A program made the position numbers and the translations under genes. From the NCBI RefSeq assembly GCF_900100795.1, contig NZ_FNCO01000007.1:124001-188000 (forward strand): 64,000 nt of DNA, written 5' to 3'. Of this stretch, positions 16,963 to 26,053 are shown piece after piece. Below the pieces are notes generated by a model. The model made no database searches, was not told where the DNA came from, and saw only the letters and a program-made list of their open reading frames with translations. Numbering within the stretch: position 1 is the first letter of the stretch; every line of letters begins with the position of its first letter. Source of the stretch: Pseudomonas abietaniphila. GTDB lineage: Bacteria; Pseudomonadota; Gammaproteobacteria; Pseudomonadales; Pseudomonadaceae.

Positions 16963-16978
16963 TGTACTAGGGCAATTT
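16963..16978 (-). promoter_or_regulatory. Candidate EnuR operator in front of eutB
   Basis: Read leftward, AAATTGCCCTAGTACA matches 13 of 16 bases of the element at 18848-18863 between enuR and ehuB. It is also part of a wider dyad, AAATTG to CAATTT. Both genes groups are EnuR-controlled in other ectoine users, so a shared element of this size is a good operator candidate. The regulator assignment is inference. Confidence 0.5.
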
Positions 16979-17118
16979 TCTGGAAAAACTTGCCTGGTAT
17001 TCCGCATCGCTGTCTGACCTGCGAATGATCGCCTTCAAGCTGGCCAAAGGCGTGAGAGCCTGGCAAGCCAGTCTTGAATCGTGTGCATGTCCGTTATGTC
17101 GGGTGGCGCTGCTGTTTT

Positions 17119-17198
17119 GGTTTGTCCTAACGGCCAAACTGTTCCGCCTTCGGGGGGTAACCCGCCGAAGGCGGAACAGGTCTGGCGTTAGCCAGACC
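17119..17198. repeat. Dispersed palindromic repeat, copy 1
   Basis: This element begins GGTTTGTCCTAACGGCC, contains perfect 14-base inverted arms TGTTCCGCCTTCGG (17140-17153) and CCGAAGGCGGAACA (17165-17178), and ends in a second hairpin, GTCTGGCGTTAGCCAGAC. A second copy lies at 58883-58980. It fills most of the 464-bp gap between eutB and enuR; apart from this repeat and the operator, no gene is seen there. Confidence 0.8.
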
Positions 17199-17367
17199 CC
17201 ATGAGCGCCCCAAAACAACGGATATGAGCACGATAAAAACTTGGCTTACCAAGCCCCAAAAACCTTGGGCCAAATGCGCCTTTTGATTCACTGCATCACC
17301 TGTGGGAGTCAGCTTGATGACGAAGGCGGCAGGTCATTCACCCGTGATGCGCCTGACCCACCGCCGG

Positions 17368-18765
17368 CTAAAACTCATGAATGCTCGGGTACTGCCCGAA
17401 AATCTCGCGCATGCTGGCCAGCGCATCGCGCATCTCCTCGTCGGTGCACTCGGCGCCGACACACAGCCTGATGCCGCGCGCCCGGGGCACACCGCGCACG
17501 GTAAACGGGTCGGGCGATGCCACGGCGATGTGCCGCTGGCGAAGGGTTCGCACCAGACTGTCCACCTCCCAATGCTTGGGAATGCCGAGCCAGGTGTTCA
17601 GCGAGTTAGGGTGTTGGCCCTGGATGTATTCGCTCAGGTACTCGCTGACCATCGCCTGCCGCCCGTTCAACAGGCGCCGTTGCAGGCGCAGCAAGGTGTC
17701 GGCGCGGCCGTCGCGGATCCAGCGTGCGGCCACTTCGGCCATCATCGGCGTGGCCATCCAGCTGTTCACCCGCAAGATGCTTTCTGTGCGCAGCGCCAGC
17801 CGTTTGGGCACGGTCAGGAAGCCGATGCGCATGCCGGTGAGAATCGACTTGGTCATGCTGGTGCAGTAGAACGACAGTTCCGGCAGGTAATGGCTGATGG
17901 GCGGTGCCCGCTCCTCGTCGAGCAAGGGCCCGTAAACGTCGTCTTCGATGATGTGCACGCCGAAACGCCGGGCAATGTCAGCGATCTCTCGACGGCGGCT
18001 GTCAGGCATCAGGCTGGTGGTGGGGTTGTTCAGGTTCGGCGTGCAGACCAGTGCCGTGATGCGTTCGTTGCTGCACATGTCCTCGAAATGCTCGGGGTCA
18101 ATGCCGTGGCGGTCCATTTCCAGGCCTTTGAGCGTAAAACCCAGGACTTGCGAATCACCGATCACGCCATGGTCGGTGAGGCCTTCACAGAGCACCACGT
18201 CATCGGGGCCAGCCAGCGACGCCAGGGCCAGGAAGATGCCGTGGGCCGCGCCGTTGGTGATCAGGATGTCTTCACGCTGGACGTTCAGGCCCTGTTGCCC
18301 GATCCAGTGCGCAGCGGCCTCACGATGGGATTCGAACCCGGCAATCGGTCTGCAGGCGCGGATCCACGGCTGGTCTTCTTCGGTGCTCAATTCGGCGCAG
18401 GTATCACGCCAGAAACGGTCATGTTCCCGGGTGTGCATGATCCGTGCGGTGGAGAAGTCAACCAGCGCCCGCTCGGGGCTGTCCAGAATGTACGTCGCGA
18501 CCCGGTCACTCATGCGTCGCGAGACAAAACTGCCGCGCCCGACTTCACAGCGCACCAGTCCCTGACGCTCCAGCTCTTTATAGGCATTGGTCACGGTCTG
18601 CACGCTGATACCGACCGCATCGGCCACCTGCCGCTGCGGCGGCAGGCGCTGATCGTCGACCAGTACGGCCGTCTCAATGTCGCTGGCAATGGCCTGCACC
18701 AGAATCTTGTATTTGGATTCGCCGCCCCGGGCCTGATCCACGGCGGCTCGCCATTTCTGCATCAT
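17368..18765 (-). CDS. enuR: EnuR, MocR/GabR-type regulator of ectoine utilisation
   Basis: This 465-residue fusion has a GntR-type winged helix (residues about 15-85, with RLPPQRQVADAVGISVQTV) and a fold-type I aminotransferase domain. The PLP lysine lies in SMTKSILTGMRIG, and the Asp that pairs with the pyridine nitrogen in IIEDDVYG. In other bacteria EnuR represses the ectoine genes, and its PLP binds the intermediates N-alpha-acetyl-diaminobutyrate or diaminobutyrate to relieve repression. It lies between the two ectoine transcription units and is divergent from ehuB. The presence of the lysine suggests that it still senses. Confidence 0.88.
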   Translation of the reverse strand: MMQKWRAAVDQARGGESKYKILVQAIASDIETAVLVDDQRLPPQRQVADAVGISVQTVTNAYKELERQGLVRCEVGRGSFVSRRMSDRVATYILDSPERALVDFSTARIMHTREHDRFWRDTCAELSTEEDQPWIRACRPIAGFESHREAAAHWIGQQGLNVQREDILITNGAAHGIFLALASLAGPDDVVLCEGLTDHGVIGDSQVLGFTLKGLEMDRHGIDPEHFEDMCSNERITALVCTPNLNNPTTSLMPDSRRREIADIARRFGVHIIEDDVYGPLLDEERAPPISHYLPELSFYCTSMTKSILTGMRIGFLTVPKRLALRTESILRVNSWMATPMMAEVAARWIRDGRADTLLRLQRRLLNGRQAMVSEYLSEYIQGQHPNSLNTWLGIPKHWEVDSLVRTLRQRHIAVASPDPFTVRGVPRARGIRLCVGAECTDEEMRDALASMREIFGQYPSIHEF

Positions 18766-18847
18766 CGTCAGTTGCCCTTAGATTTACGCCATCACACTGA
18801 GGAGTTGCGATTCATGGGCACAGCATCTCCCGAGAATACGCTGCGGG

Positions 18848-18863
18848 CAATTGTCCTAGTGCA
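18848..18863 (+). promoter_or_regulatory. Candidate EnuR operator between enuR and ehuB
   Basis: CAATTGTCCTAGTGCA lies within a dyad, GGCAATTG to CAATGCC (18846-18868). It is nearly the same as the element in front of eutB. The 313-bp gap between enuR and ehuB contains no gene and must hold both divergent promoters. Confidence 0.5.
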
Positions 18864-19078
18864 ATGCCATCACGGGCAGACCTTTTGTATGCTCAATCAC
18901 AGGTCGATGTAAAACTGCCATCAACGCAGTCAAACAACGTCATATCGACTGGTACTGATACGGCCTGGCCGTACGACCGGCACACAATCGCCGGCTCCAG
19001 TACGTTTGCGCTTAGCGTCACTGCCTCCTAACACAGAGCCGTTTGCAACGGGTCCACAAGAAACAGGAGATTTTATCG

Positions 19079-19936
19079 ATGAGCCATTTTGCACACAGCG
19101 TCACCCTCCCCTTGCGTCGCCTGTTCGTGGCTTGTGCGTTGCTCGGCATGACAGCCGGCGCGCAGGCGGCGACCACCCTGGAAACGGTCAAGGCCAACAG
19201 CGCCATCCGCATCGGCTATGCCAACGAATCGCCGTTCGCCTACACCGAAACCAACGGCAACGTCACCGGCGAATCACCGGAGATCGCCAAGATCATCTTC
19301 GCCAGGATGGGCATCAATAAAGTCGATGGCGTGCTCACCGAATGGGGCTCGTTGATTCCAGGCCTGCGCGCCGGACGCTTTGACGTGATTGCTGCGGGGA
19401 TGTACATCACCCCGGCCCGCTGTAAGCAAGTGATCTTCACCGACCCGCACTATCAGTTGCCAGACGCGTTGCTGGTCGAAAAAGGCAACCCGAAAAAACT
19501 CCACAGCTACGAAGACATCGCCAAAAATCCTGACGTGAAACTGGCGATCATGGCAGGCACCGTCAACCTGCAATATGCCCGCGACAGCGGCGTGAAGGAC
19601 TCGCAGATCCTGCAGGTACCGGACACCACGGCGCAGTTGCAGGCCGTCCGCGCCGGTCGTGCCGATGCTGCCGTCGGTACCCAGCTGACCATGAAAGGCC
19701 TGGCGAGCAAGGGCGGCGAGAAAGTGATGGCCGAGACCGACTTCAAGGACGATCCGTCACACATCGGTTATGGCGCCCTGGCCTTCCGCCCGGAAGACAA
19801 GGACCTGCGCGATGCGGTCAATGCCGAGCTGAAGAAATGGCTGGGCACCGAGGATCACCTCAAGACCGTGGCTCCGTTCGGTTTCGACAAGGACAACATC
19901 ACGACCAAGACCGCCGCCGAGCTGTGCGGCCAGTGA
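19079..19936 (+). CDS. ehuB: EhuB, ectoine/hydroxyectoine-binding protein
   Basis: This 285-residue periplasmic solute-binding protein belongs to the polar amino-acid family (SBP type 3). The signal peptide is cleaved near AQA, at residue about 28. The mature part carries RIGYANESPFAYTE, which matches the EhuB binding-site start, and the family's GRFDVIAAGMYITPAR segment. It delivers ectoines to the EhuCD permease. ATG 19079 is chosen because GGAG is correctly placed before it; an upstream in-frame ATG at 19043 lacks a site. It is the first gene of the ehuBCDA operon. Confidence 0.92.
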   Translation: MSHFAHSVTLPLRRLFVACALLGMTAGAQAATTLETVKANSAIRIGYANESPFAYTETNGNVTGESPEIAKIIFARMGINKVDGVLTEWGSLIPGLRAGRFDVIAAGMYITPARCKQVIFTDPHYQLPDALLVEKGNPKKLHSYEDIAKNPDVKLAIMAGTVNLQYARDSGVKDSQILQVPDTTAQLQAVRAGRADAAVGTQLTMKGLASKGGEKVMAETDFKDDPSHIGYGALAFRPEDKDLRDAVNAELKKWLGTEDHLKTVAPFGFDKDNITTKTAAELCGQ

Positions 19937-20018
19937 TCCGGTCGAGCTGAACCCCGCCGGGCGCGGCTCCTGCGGACCGCGCCCATTCCCTGCGTTAACC
20001 TGAGTGTTGGGTCGAGCC

Positions 20019-20678
20019 ATGGGCGAATTACTACCGTTGTTGCTACAGGGCGCCTGGGTCACCCTCCAGGTCACGTTTTACGGCTCGGTGCTGGCGATTG
20101 TCGCCGCGATCCTTGCTGCGTTGGGGCGCATGTCACCCTGGCTGCCGGTGCGCTGGTTTTCCATCGCGTACATCGAACTGTTTCGCGGTACGTCGCTGCT
20201 GGTGCAGCTGTTCTGGCTGTTCTTCGTGCTGCCCCTCCCGCCTTTCAATGTCGAGATGAGCCCGTTCGCGGTCGCGATCGTCGGCCTGGGGCTGCACATC
20301 GGCGCTTACGGGGCCGAGGTCATGCGCGGCGCCATCAGCTCGGTCGCCAAAGGTCAGTACGAGGCCTCGGTGGCGCTGAACTTCACCGCGTTCACGCGCT
20401 TTCGCCGGATCATCCTTCCGCAAGCCCTGCTGGCGGCAATTCCCCCGGGCACCAACTTGCTGATCGAGCTACTGAAGAACACCTCGCTGGTGTCACTGAT
20501 CACCCTGTCGGACCTGAGCTTTCGTGCTCGCCAGCTCGATCAGGCCACCTTCGAAACCCTGAAGATTTTCACCCTGGCGCTGATCATGTATTTCGTTCTG
20601 GCGCAGGTGATCAACTTCGCCATGCGTCGCTTCGAACGCCGCCTGAGCCGTGGCCGGATGCGCGGAGGGCTGTCATGA
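20019..20678 (+). CDS. ehuC: EhuC, ectoine ABC transporter permease
   Basis: This 219-residue inner-membrane protein is of the HisM/GlnP type, with about five membrane helices. The cytoplasmic EAA loop reads EASVALNFTAFTRFRRIILPQAL and docks the ATPase EhuA. It pairs with EhuD. ATG 20019 gives the usual short N terminus; GTG 20004 is an alternative. An 82-bp gap separates it from ehuB, enough for a stem that could tune expression of the binding protein, but I see no clear one. It overlaps ehuD by 4 bases. Confidence 0.9.
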   Translation: MGELLPLLLQGAWVTLQVTFYGSVLAIVAAILAALGRMSPWLPVRWFSIAYIELFRGTSLLVQLFWLFFVLPLPPFNVEMSPFAVAIVGLGLHIGAYGAEVMRGAISSVAKGQYEASVALNFTAFTRFRRIILPQALLAAIPPGTNLLIELLKNTSLVSLITLSDLSFRARQLDQATFETLKIFTLALIMYFVLAQVINFAMRRFERRLSRGRMRGGLS

Positions 20679-21334
20679 ACAACTTTTTCGACTGGCAGTA
20701 CGCGCTGCAGATCCTTCCCCAGTTGCTGCGCGCCTCCCTCAACACGCTGGGCATCACCCTGATCGGCTTCCTGATCGCCGTCGTGCTCGGTCTGTTCCTG
20801 GCCATCGGACGTCGCAGCAAGCGCTACTGGCTGTCCTGGCCGACGACGCTGGTGATCGAGTTCATTCGCAGCACGCCGCTGCTGATTCAGGTGTACTTCC
20901 TGTATTACGTGCTGCCCAACTACGGCGTCAGCATGAGCGCCATGCAAGTGGGGATCATCGGCATCGGCGTGCATTACGCCTGCTACATCGCCGAGGTCTA
21001 TCGCAGCGGTCTGGACGCCGTCCCCCGCGCCCAGTGGGAAGCGGTTACCGCGTTGAACATGACGCCCTACATCGCCTACCGCAACATCATCCTGCCCCAG
21101 GCGTTCCGGCCGATTCTGCCGCCACTGGGCAACTACCTGATCGCCATGCTCAAGGACACCCCGGTACTGTCCGCCATCACGGTGGTAGAGATCATGCAGC
21201 AGGCGAAAAACATCGGGTCGGAAAGCTTCCGTTATCTGGAGCCGATCACCATGGTCGGCCTGTTCTTCCTGGCTTTGAGTATCGTTCTGGCCTATCTGGT
21301 ACGGCGCCTCGAATGGCGCCTGGAGCTACGCTAA
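20675..21334 (+). CDS. ehuD: EhuD, ectoine ABC transporter permease
   Basis: This 219-residue partner permease has about five membrane helices. Its EAA loop reads EAVTALNMTPYIAYRNIILPQAF. The ATG overlaps the ehuC stop (ATGA), and its TAA shares one base with the ehuA ATG, so the three genes are translationally coupled. The family assignment follows sequence type and context. Confidence 0.9.
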   Translation: MNNFFDWQYALQILPQLLRASLNTLGITLIGFLIAVVLGLFLAIGRRSKRYWLSWPTTLVIEFIRSTPLLIQVYFLYYVLPNYGVSMSAMQVGIIGIGVHYACYIAEVYRSGLDAVPRAQWEAVTALNMTPYIAYRNIILPQAFRPILPPLGNYLIAMLKDTPVLSAITVVEIMQQAKNIGSESFRYLEPITMVGLFFLALSIVLAYLVRRLEWRLELR

Positions 21335-22215
21335 TGACTTCTACCGTATCCAACGCATCGGCTGCCTTTGCGCAACGTCAACAGCGCTCGCCGATCGCGC
21401 ACCCACATGAGGCCCACGCCATGCCCCTGTCCGACGCGGCCCAGCCTCTGGTGAGTTTCAAGGACGTGACCAAGCGTTACGGCAACTTCACCGTGCTCGA
21501 CAACCTCAACCTGGACGTCGCGCCCGGCGAGAAAGTCGCGATCATCGGCCCCAGCGGCTCAGGTAAATCCACCCTGCTGCGGGTGCTGATGACACTCGAA
21601 GGCATCGACGAAGGGCAGATTTACGTCGATGGCGAATCCCTGACCCACATGCCGGGTCGTGGCGGGCTGCTGGTCCCGGCCAATGACCGCCACATTCGTA
21701 AAGTGCGCGGCAAGATCGGCATGGTGTTCCAGAGCTTCAACCTGTTCCCGCACATGACCGCGCTGCAGAATGTCATCGAAGCGCCAGTGCATGTGCTGGG
21801 CATGAATGCCAAGCAAGCCCGCGAACGTGCCGCCGACCTGCTGGAACTGGTCGGCCTGGGCGCCAAGCTCGAGCACTATCCTTCGCAGCTTTCCGGCGGT
21901 CAGCAACAGCGCGTCGCCATCGCGCGCGCATTGGCCATGCGCCCCAAGGTGATGCTGTTCGACGAAGTGACCTCGGCGCTCGACCCCGAACTCTGCGGTG
22001 AAGTGCTCAACGTAATTCGCAAGCTCGGCGCCGAACACAAGCTGACCATGCTGATGGTCACCCACCAGATGGGGTTTGCACGGGAGTTTGCCGACCGCGT
22101 GTGTTTCTTCTACAAGGGCCAGATTCACGAGCAGGGTTCGCCGTCGCAGATATTCGAGAACCCGCAACAGGAACGCACCTGTGCATTTCTGAGCGCCGTC
22201 AAAGAGGCGAACTGA
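21334..22215 (+). CDS. ehuA: EhuA, ectoine ABC transporter ATPase
   Basis: This 293-residue ABC ATPase drives ectoine import. Walker A is GPSGSGKST, the signature motif LSGGQQQR, Walker B VMLFDEVTSALDPE, and the H-loop histidine sits in MLMVTHQM. An N-terminal extension of about 30 residues precedes the ATPase core. The start used overlaps the ehuD stop; an ATG at 21421 would remove the extension and is possible. It ends 15 bp before the convergent CorA-like gene. Confidence 0.9.
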   Translation: MTSTVSNASAAFAQRQQRSPIAHPHEAHAMPLSDAAQPLVSFKDVTKRYGNFTVLDNLNLDVAPGEKVAIIGPSGSGKSTLLRVLMTLEGIDEGQIYVDGESLTHMPGRGGLLVPANDRHIRKVRGKIGMVFQSFNLFPHMTALQNVIEAPVHVLGMNAKQARERAADLLELVGLGAKLEHYPSQLSGGQQQRVAIARALAMRPKVMLFDEVTSALDPELCGEVLNVIRKLGAEHKLTMLMVTHQMGFAREFADRVCFFYKGQIHEQGSPSQIFENPQQERTCAFLSAVKEAN

Positions 22216-22230
22216 GCGCAAGCCGCACGC

Positions 22231-23163
22231 TCAAGCCTTGCTGTTCGCCATGCGCTTGAGTACCACCACCATCGCCACGCCCAGCCCGGCCATGCCCAGC
22301 AGCAAGGCCGGGTAGCTGATCCACCAAGGAATCGGCGTGGTCATCATGCTGTATTCCGACATCCCGCCGATGCCCGCCAACAGGTTCAATGGCAGGAAGA
22401 CCACGTTGATCAACGTCAGCTTGCGCAACAGGTTGTTGGTGTTGTTGTTCACCAGATTGCCGCGGGCGTCCATGAGGCTGGCGAAAACCGTCGAGTAGAT
22501 CTTCGCCTGCTTATGGCACTGCTCGTTCTCGATGATCATGTCCTCGATCAGGCTCAACCTGTCGCTGGAAAACTGATGCTTGTGGGCATGATTGCGCAGC
22601 CGGGTCAGCACCGAGCCGTTGCTGTCGATGGCGTTGATGTAATAGACCAGGCTTTCGCTGAGGTTGAACATCTGCACCAGATGGCGGCTGTCCATCGAGG
22701 CATTGAACTGCTGTTGCAGTTCACGGGCAATCATCTTGATGACCTTCAGGTGCCCCAAGTAATGGTGGATGTTGTGAAACAGCACTTCGAGCACGACATC
22801 CAGCGGCTCACTCATGGGACGCGAATGCGCCAGATCGCTGATCTGCTTGTCATCCGCGCAGATCAACACCATCTGCTCCTGAGTCAGTAACAGCCCGAAC
22901 GAGGACACGTCGAAACAGAAGCTGTCCTGGCCCGAATAGTTTTCCGGGCGCTTCCAGATCATGAACAGCGCGTTGGGATGAAACTCGATGCGCGAGACCT
23001 CGTCAGGGTCCAGTGCCGACGCCAGCGCGTGATCATCGAGATGAAAGCGCTCCAGCAGCATCGCCTTCTCGGCCGGGTCGGGATGACTGAACCAAAGCAC
23101 GCTCGCGTCCTGTTCAGTGCACTCGCGCAAGGTGCCCGCCTCGAGGCGGTGGTGCTTGATCAA
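22231..23163 (-). CDS. CorA-like divalent-cation channel with GMS in place of GMN
   Basis: This 310-residue protein has a large N-terminal cytoplasmic domain, a long helix, and two C-terminal membrane helices (residues about 250-270 and 280-303), the CorA layout. The signature that forms the selectivity loop, normally GMN, reads GMS (267-269), followed by EYSMMTTP. Ion specificity may therefore differ from Mg2+. It begins 5 bases after the RimK-like gene and is co-transcribed with it. A TTG appears to be the start, since no in-frame ATG with a site lies nearby. Confidence 0.8.
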   Translation of the reverse strand: MIKHHRLEAGTLRECTEQDASVLWFSHPDPAEKAMLLERFHLDDHALASALDPDEVSRIEFHPNALFMIWKRPENYSGQDSFCFDVSSFGLLLTQEQMVLICADDKQISDLAHSRPMSEPLDVVLEVLFHNIHHYLGHLKVIKMIARELQQQFNASMDSRHLVQMFNLSESLVYYINAIDSNGSVLTRLRNHAHKHQFSSDRLSLIEDMIIENEQCHKQAKIYSTVFASLMDARGNLVNNNTNNLLRKLTLINVVFLPLNLLAGIGGMSEYSMMTTPIPWWISYPALLLGMAGLGVAMVVVLKRMANSKA

Positions 23164-23167
23164 GGCC

Positions 23168-24748
23168 TCAGCTCGCCAGACCGCGACGCTTGACGTCCAG
23201 TCGGCGTATGAACTCTTCGAGGACCAGAACGTAAAGATCGTCCTGCAGCCAGGCGTCTTCGATGCCCGCGTCCAGGTTGGGGTTGTCGTTGACCTCGATC
23301 ACCACCACCCGTTCGCCCGACTGCTTGAGGTCGACGCCGTAGAGGCCGTCGCCGATGAGGTTGGCGGTCCTGACCGCCAGATCCACCACCGCTTTTGGCG
23401 CATCGTGAATGGCGAGCGTACGGCATTCGCCATTGATGTCAGTGGCGGTGGCCTTGTGGTTGTAGATCTGCCAGTGCCCTTTGGACATGAAGTACTGACA
23501 GGCAAAAATCGGTTTGCGGTTCAGCACCCCGATCCGCCAGTCATATTCGGTGTACAGGTACTCTTGCGCCAGCAACAAGACCGAGTGCTCGAACAACGTG
23601 CTCGCCGCCTCCTGCATCTCCTGAGCGTTCTGCACCTTGATAACCCCTTTGGAGAAACAGCCGTCGGGGATTTTCAGCACCAGCGGAAACCCCAGGCGGC
23701 GGGCCACCTGCTCCAGTTCATCGGGTCGTTCCTTGTACAGCACCTCCGTGGCGGGCATGCCCAGGTCGTGACGCTTGAGCAGGTCGGTCAAATACACCTT
23801 GTTGGTGCAGCGCAGGATCGAGGCCGGATCGTCCATCACCACCAGGCCCTCGCTTTCGGCTTTTTTGGCAAACCGGTAGGTGTGGTTATCGACGCTGGTG
23901 GTTTCACGAATCAGCAATGCGTCGTACTCGGCGAGCCTGGCGTAGTCCTTTTTCTCGATCAGCTCGACGTCGACGCCCAGTTGCTGGCCAACGCGGATGA
24001 AGCTCTCCAGGGCTTTTTGGTTGGAGGGCGGCAATACCTCCTGCGGGTCGTGCAGGATCGCCAGGTCATAGCGGAACGTGCGGCGCGAACGGGGCTGGCG
24101 CCAGATCTTGCGGCTGAAGCTGTCCAGCGATTGGGCGAACTGGTCCTGCTGATGATCACGCAAGCGGGTCATGGACCCCGTCTTGATCCCTGTGATGTGC
24201 CAGCTGTCGCGCTTGCGAAATTCCACCAGCAGAATCGGTGCGGGAAAGGCTTCGAACACTTGCCTGGCCAGGTCCTGCAACGGCACAAGATCGGTCTGCC
24301 CGAAGTAAAGGGTCAGGGTGAAACCTTCAGTGTCATCGTAGGGGTGGTCGCGTAGCGTGTGCTCCAGACGTTTATCAAGATCATCCAGCGACAGGCTGTA
24401 CAGGGATTTACGCGTCAGCTCGCTGATGGTCTTCACCGACGGAATGACGTTGTGCCCCCGCGCTTCGGCCAGTAACGAACAGTAATAACCATGCCCCAGG
24501 TAGCGATAGCTGCGACACAGATTGATCACCTGGACCCGTTTGCCAGCGGTGCCTTGCACGGGGTTTTCGAGGTAGTCCTGCGCCGTGATGAGGTCTTCGC
24601 TGGGCAAGTAGGAGGACCAGTCCTCAAGACGCTCCACCACAATGAGCAACTGACTCTGGCCAGTGACGGCACGCAGCGATTCAATATTAAAAGTTGCTGA
24701 ACGTTGAGCGTGTGTTAATACTTCGGTCTTCACCGGCACCGCATTCAT
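23168..24748 (-). CDS. RimK-like ATP-grasp ligase with N-terminal RLAN domain
   Basis: This 526-residue protein has an RLAN domain (residues about 30-200) followed by an ATP-grasp ligase of the RimK type (about 280-515). ATP-grasp motifs are visible: the Lys-bearing LVLKIPDGCFSKGV, the central YGVDLK, and the Mg2+-binding VIEVNDNPNLDAG. Such enzymes join a carboxylate to an amine, as RimK adds Glu to ribosomal protein S6. The RLAN-ATP-grasp group is thought to modify peptides or make peptide-like metabolites. AAGGA lies 7 bases before the ATG. It is divergent from the GNAT-C39 gene 90 bp away and upstream of the CorA-like gene. Confidence 0.88.
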   Translation of the reverse strand: MNAVPVKTEVLTHAQRSATFNIESLRAVTGQSQLLIVVERLEDWSSYLPSEDLITAQDYLENPVQGTAGKRVQVINLCRSYRYLGHGYYCSLLAEARGHNVIPSVKTISELTRKSLYSLSLDDLDKRLEHTLRDHPYDDTEGFTLTLYFGQTDLVPLQDLARQVFEAFPAPILLVEFRKRDSWHITGIKTGSMTRLRDHQQDQFAQSLDSFSRKIWRQPRSRRTFRYDLAILHDPQEVLPPSNQKALESFIRVGQQLGVDVELIEKKDYARLAEYDALLIRETTSVDNHTYRFAKKAESEGLVVMDDPASILRCTNKVYLTDLLKRHDLGMPATEVLYKERPDELEQVARRLGFPLVLKIPDGCFSKGVIKVQNAQEMQEAASTLFEHSVLLLAQEYLYTEYDWRIGVLNRKPIFACQYFMSKGHWQIYNHKATATDINGECRTLAIHDAPKAVVDLAVRTANLIGDGLYGVDLKQSGERVVVIEVNDNPNLDAGIEDAWLQDDLYVLVLEEFIRRLDVKRRGLAS

Positions 24749-24838
24749 GAGTGGATCCTTCGGGAAACAAGTCCTTTCTATAAAACATGGCTTTGTAGAA
24801 ATGTCCCGTTTCGTTACTCACTCTTTACGGTCGCCGAC

Positions 24839-25948
24839 ATGAACTTTATATATCGCCTGGCCCAACTGTCCGATGTGGATGAACTGTTGGCCTTGGAAAA
24901 TCAATGTTTTGAAACGGATCGCTTGAATGCGCGCAACTTTCAGTGGATGGTCAGTCGTGCCAACGCTTGCCTGTTGGTGGCCGAGGCCGATCATCATCTG
25001 GCGGGTTACGCGCTGGTCCTGTTTCATCGCGGCACCTCGCTGGGCCGGCTTTACTCCCTCGCCATCAGTGAACGCGCGCGCGGCCAGCGACTCGGCCAGC
25101 AGTTGCTTGAGCGGGCCGAGCAGTGCGCGGTGAGTCGCGAGTGCGCTTACCTGCGCCTTGAAGTGCGGCCGGATAACCCCTCGGCGATCCGCCTGTATGA
25201 GCGCAACGGCTATCGCCTGTTCGATCACATCGACGACTACTACGCGGACCATGCGCCGGCGCTGCGCTACGAAAAGCGCATCCGCGATTTCGCCGTGAGC
25301 GTTCCCCGACAAGTGCCCTACTACGCGCAGACGCTTGATTTTAGTTGTGGCCCCGCGTGCCTGCTGATGGCCATGAAGGCCTTGCAGCCAGAGCGTTCCA
25401 TGCAGCGCCACGAGGAGGTGCAGCTCTGGCGAGAGGCGACCACGGTGTTCATGACGTCAGGCCATGGCGGTTGCAGCCCACAAGGCCTGGCATTGGCGGC
25501 GTTGCGGCGCGGCTTCGAGGTCGGGCTTCAGGTGTCGGTCAGAGGCCCGCTGTTTCTGGCAGGCGTGCGCAGCGAGGAAAAACGCGAGGTCATGCGCCTG
25601 GTGCACGAGGAGTTCAGTCGCGAACTGGCTGACAGCCGAGTGCGCCATTTGGGCAGCGCTGCACTCAACCTGGATCACCTGCAAGCCAGCCATGCGCTCG
25701 CGCTGGTCCTGATCAGCAGCTATCGGCTGACCCGCTCCAAGGCCCCGCACTGGGTGCTGGTCGCCGGTTGCGACGCAGACTTCGTGTACTTACATGACCC
25801 GGATGTCGATCACAGTCAGCAACGTCGAGCGATGGATTGCCAATACATGCCGGTCAGCCATCAAGCGTTCGTGGGCATGAGTTGTTTCGGTGCAGACAAA
25901 CTTCGCGCTGCGGTGGTTTTATATCCGCCGGACGCCACCGTTGTATAA
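24839..25948 (+). CDS. GNAT acetyltransferase fused to a C39-like cysteine peptidase
   Basis: This 369-residue fusion has a GNAT domain at about 1-150, with acetyl-CoA loop ERARGQRLGQQLLERA and the typical NPSAIRLYERNGY helix. A C39-fold domain follows (about 158-360) with the nucleophile intact: FSCGPACLL (Cys170). The His is in APHWVLVAG and the Asp in HDPDVDH. Unlike the lipoprotein at 2759, it should therefore be active. No signal peptide is present, so it acts in the cytoplasm. The divergent RLAN/ATP-grasp gene makes a joint peptide acylation, cleavage and ligation role likely. Confidence 0.85.
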   Translation: MNFIYRLAQLSDVDELLALENQCFETDRLNARNFQWMVSRANACLLVAEADHHLAGYALVLFHRGTSLGRLYSLAISERARGQRLGQQLLERAEQCAVSRECAYLRLEVRPDNPSAIRLYERNGYRLFDHIDDYYADHAPALRYEKRIRDFAVSVPRQVPYYAQTLDFSCGPACLLMAMKALQPERSMQRHEEVQLWREATTVFMTSGHGGCSPQGLALAALRRGFEVGLQVSVRGPLFLAGVRSEEKREVMRLVHEEFSRELADSRVRHLGSAALNLDHLQASHALALVLISSYRLTRSKAPHWVLVAGCDADFVYLHDPDVDHSQQRRAMDCQYMPVSHQAFVGMSCFGADKLRAAVVLYPPDATVV

Positions 25949-26053
25949 GTCGCGTCATGCGTTTCATCGTCCGCGTAAAGAGATCGTCGTATTCATTGCG
26001 ACGTAGCGCATTAACGGGATCAATAGCGTTTCTGCCTGCGGGCGTCTTGATGG

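Noticed and set aside
17302..18912. Long open frame (536 codons) antisense to enuR
   Set aside because: Composition is that of a reverse-strand shadow; the enuR frame contains full HTH and PLP motifs.
20650..21333. Upstream extension of the EhuA frame through ehuD
   Set aside because: It is out-of-frame shadow of ehuD; the ATG at 21334 overlaps the ehuD stop and gives a normal-length ATPase.
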